A DNA stretch of 6,013 nt from a bacterium (GTDB lineage Bacteria > Actinomycetota > Thermoleophilia > Solirubrobacterales > 70-9), in contig PKER01000220.1 in assembly GCA_002919115.1 (NCBI GenBank), positions 1 to 6,013 of the forward strand. The letters run 5' to 3'. The translations under genes and the position numbers were made by a program. This document shows, one piece after another, positions 5,364-6,013 of the stretch (position 1 is its first letter; each line of letters starts with the position of its first letter). The notes beneath the pieces were generated by a model, which searched no databases, had not been told where the DNA came from, and saw nothing but the letters and a program-made list of their open reading frames with translations.

Positions 5364-5428
5364 CACCCGCTGCACGCCCCCAGGCCGCCGGGAGCACGAG
5401 CGCGACCGGCACGGGGCGCAACGTCCAC

Positions 5429-5433
5429 GGAGG
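5429..5433 (+). promoter_or_regulatory. Ribosome binding site of the TPR protein gene
   Basis: GGAGG with seven bases to ATG 5441 is near-ideal and fixes the start of the right-edge gene. No convincing promoter hexamers were seen between the stem-loop and this site. Confidence 0.75.
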
Positions 5434-5440
5434 TCGTTGC

Positions 5441-6013
5441 ATGAAGCCGGTCCGCGCCCTTCTGCTCTGGCTGCTCGTACCGGCCGCCGCAGCCGCGCAG
5501 GAGCGCGACTACGGGGCGCTCCGGGACTCGCTCGCCCGACTCGAGAGCCCCGCCGCCGTCCGGGCGCTCCTGGCCGCAGCGGACCGCCCCCCGCTCGAGC
5601 GGGGCCTGATCGGCCTCCGCCTCCACGAGCTGACCGGGGACGACGACGACCTCGAAGCTGCCCGCCGCGCGTTCGACGCCGCCAACCGCGACGCCCCCCA
5701 CCCCTGGGCCCACTACGGCATCGGGCTCTGCCACCTCCGCTCCGGCGAGATCCGCATCCCCTCGCCTGGCGGCGTGCTCAACGCGGTCACGGTCCTCCAG
5801 AGCTTCGCGGAGATCGTCGGCCTCGACCACCTGTCCCGCGCCCGCCGCGCGTTCCGCCGCGCGCTCGAACTCGATTCCCTGCACTGGCCCGCCGCCCTCG
5901 AACTCGCCGCCCTCGCCCTCGCAGACCGCGACGACGATGCGCTCCGCCACGCCCGGGACGCCATCCGCCGCATCGAGCGGGCCGGCGCCGGCGACCGCCG
6001 CGCGCTGCTCCTC
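5441..6013 (+). CDS. Secreted TPR protein, N-terminal fragment (runs off right edge)
   Basis: The frame is open from ATG 5441 to the last base, 191 codons with no stop, preceded by a strong ribosome binding site. Residues 1-19 form a Sec signal peptide: basic MKPVR, hydrophobic ALLLWLLVP, and an Ala-rich cleavage region ending AAAAAQ, with cleavage likely just before or after Gln20. The rest is helical and TPR-like: LEAARRAFDAANRDAPHPWAHYGIGLCHLRSG (about 71-102), then LSRARRAFRRALELDSLHWPAALELAALAL (about 131-160), followed by another helix pair. An insert rich in Gly, Pro and hydrophobic residues (about 103-128) separates the two best repeats. TPRs make protein-binding scaffolds, here in the periplasm or outside the cell. 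The C-terminal part, which may carry another domain, lies outside the window. It is separated by 141 bp and a stem-loop from the PLP-enzyme gene, so a link to that operon is not established. Confidence 0.85.
   Translation, partial: MKPVRALLLWLLVPAAAAAQERDYGALRDSLARLESPAAVRALLAAADRPPLERGLIGLRLHELTGDDDDLEAARRAFDAANRDAPHPWAHYGIGLCHLRSGEIRIPSPGGVLNAVTVLQSFAEIVGLDHLSRARRAFRRALELDSLHWPAALELAALALADRDDDALRHARDAIRRIERAGAGDRRALLL

Noticed and set aside
4793..5950. Long minus-strand frame (385 codons) opposite the PLP-enzyme and TPR genes
   Set aside because: It spans two well-supported plus-strand genes and their intergenic region, and its translation has no family features.

Overview
The window is very GC-rich, with G or C at most third codon positions, and carries compact bacterial genes. 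These include a Tat-exported accessory subunit, a secreted TPR protein and a likely secreted or lipid-anchored protein. This fits an environmental diderm with a high-GC genome. Gemmatimonadota is my best guess from the gene styles, but nothing in the window fixes the taxon.

Layout. Three genes read leftward and three read rightward from a divergent control region at about 2544-2736. On the minus strand come a Tat-signal protein resembling gluconate 2-dehydrogenase subunit 3 (1947-2543), then a GMC-family FAD oxidoreductase (406-1950) joined to it by a 4-base ATGA stop/start overlap. After a 185-bp gap follows the N-terminus of a probable exported protein that leaves the window at the left edge (1-220). 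On the plus strand come a zinc-dependent medium-chain dehydrogenase (2737-3987), then an alpha-oxoamine-synthase-family PLP enzyme (3980-5299) overlapping it by 8 bases or more. A separate secreted TPR protein starts at 5441 and runs off the right edge. The two edge genes were found by reading the frames through the window ends.

How the genes may work together. The minus pair looks like an exported flavin dehydrogenase: the subunit carries the Tat signal and the GMC protein has none, so it is probably carried out with its partner. The plus pair combines an enzyme family that condenses an acyl thioester with an amino acid and a dehydrogenase that could interconvert the resulting ketone and an alcohol. 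The same logic is seen in threonine dehydrogenase/2-amino-3-ketobutyrate CoA ligase and in sphingoid-base synthesis. The substrates cannot be read from the sequence.

Regulation. The divergent region holds two back-to-back promoter candidates with the same architecture (TTGTCC, 17 bp, TAGYTT). Their -35 boxes form the arms of an inverted repeat, which suggests that the two operons are co-controlled. A second notable control element is a pair of palindromic 17-bp units spaced 21 bp apart, upstream of the left-edge gene. Stem-loops follow the GMC gene and the PLP-enzyme gene, but neither has a T-tract.

No mobile element, CRISPR array, tRNA or rRNA was seen, and no gene-free stretch exceeds 300 bases.
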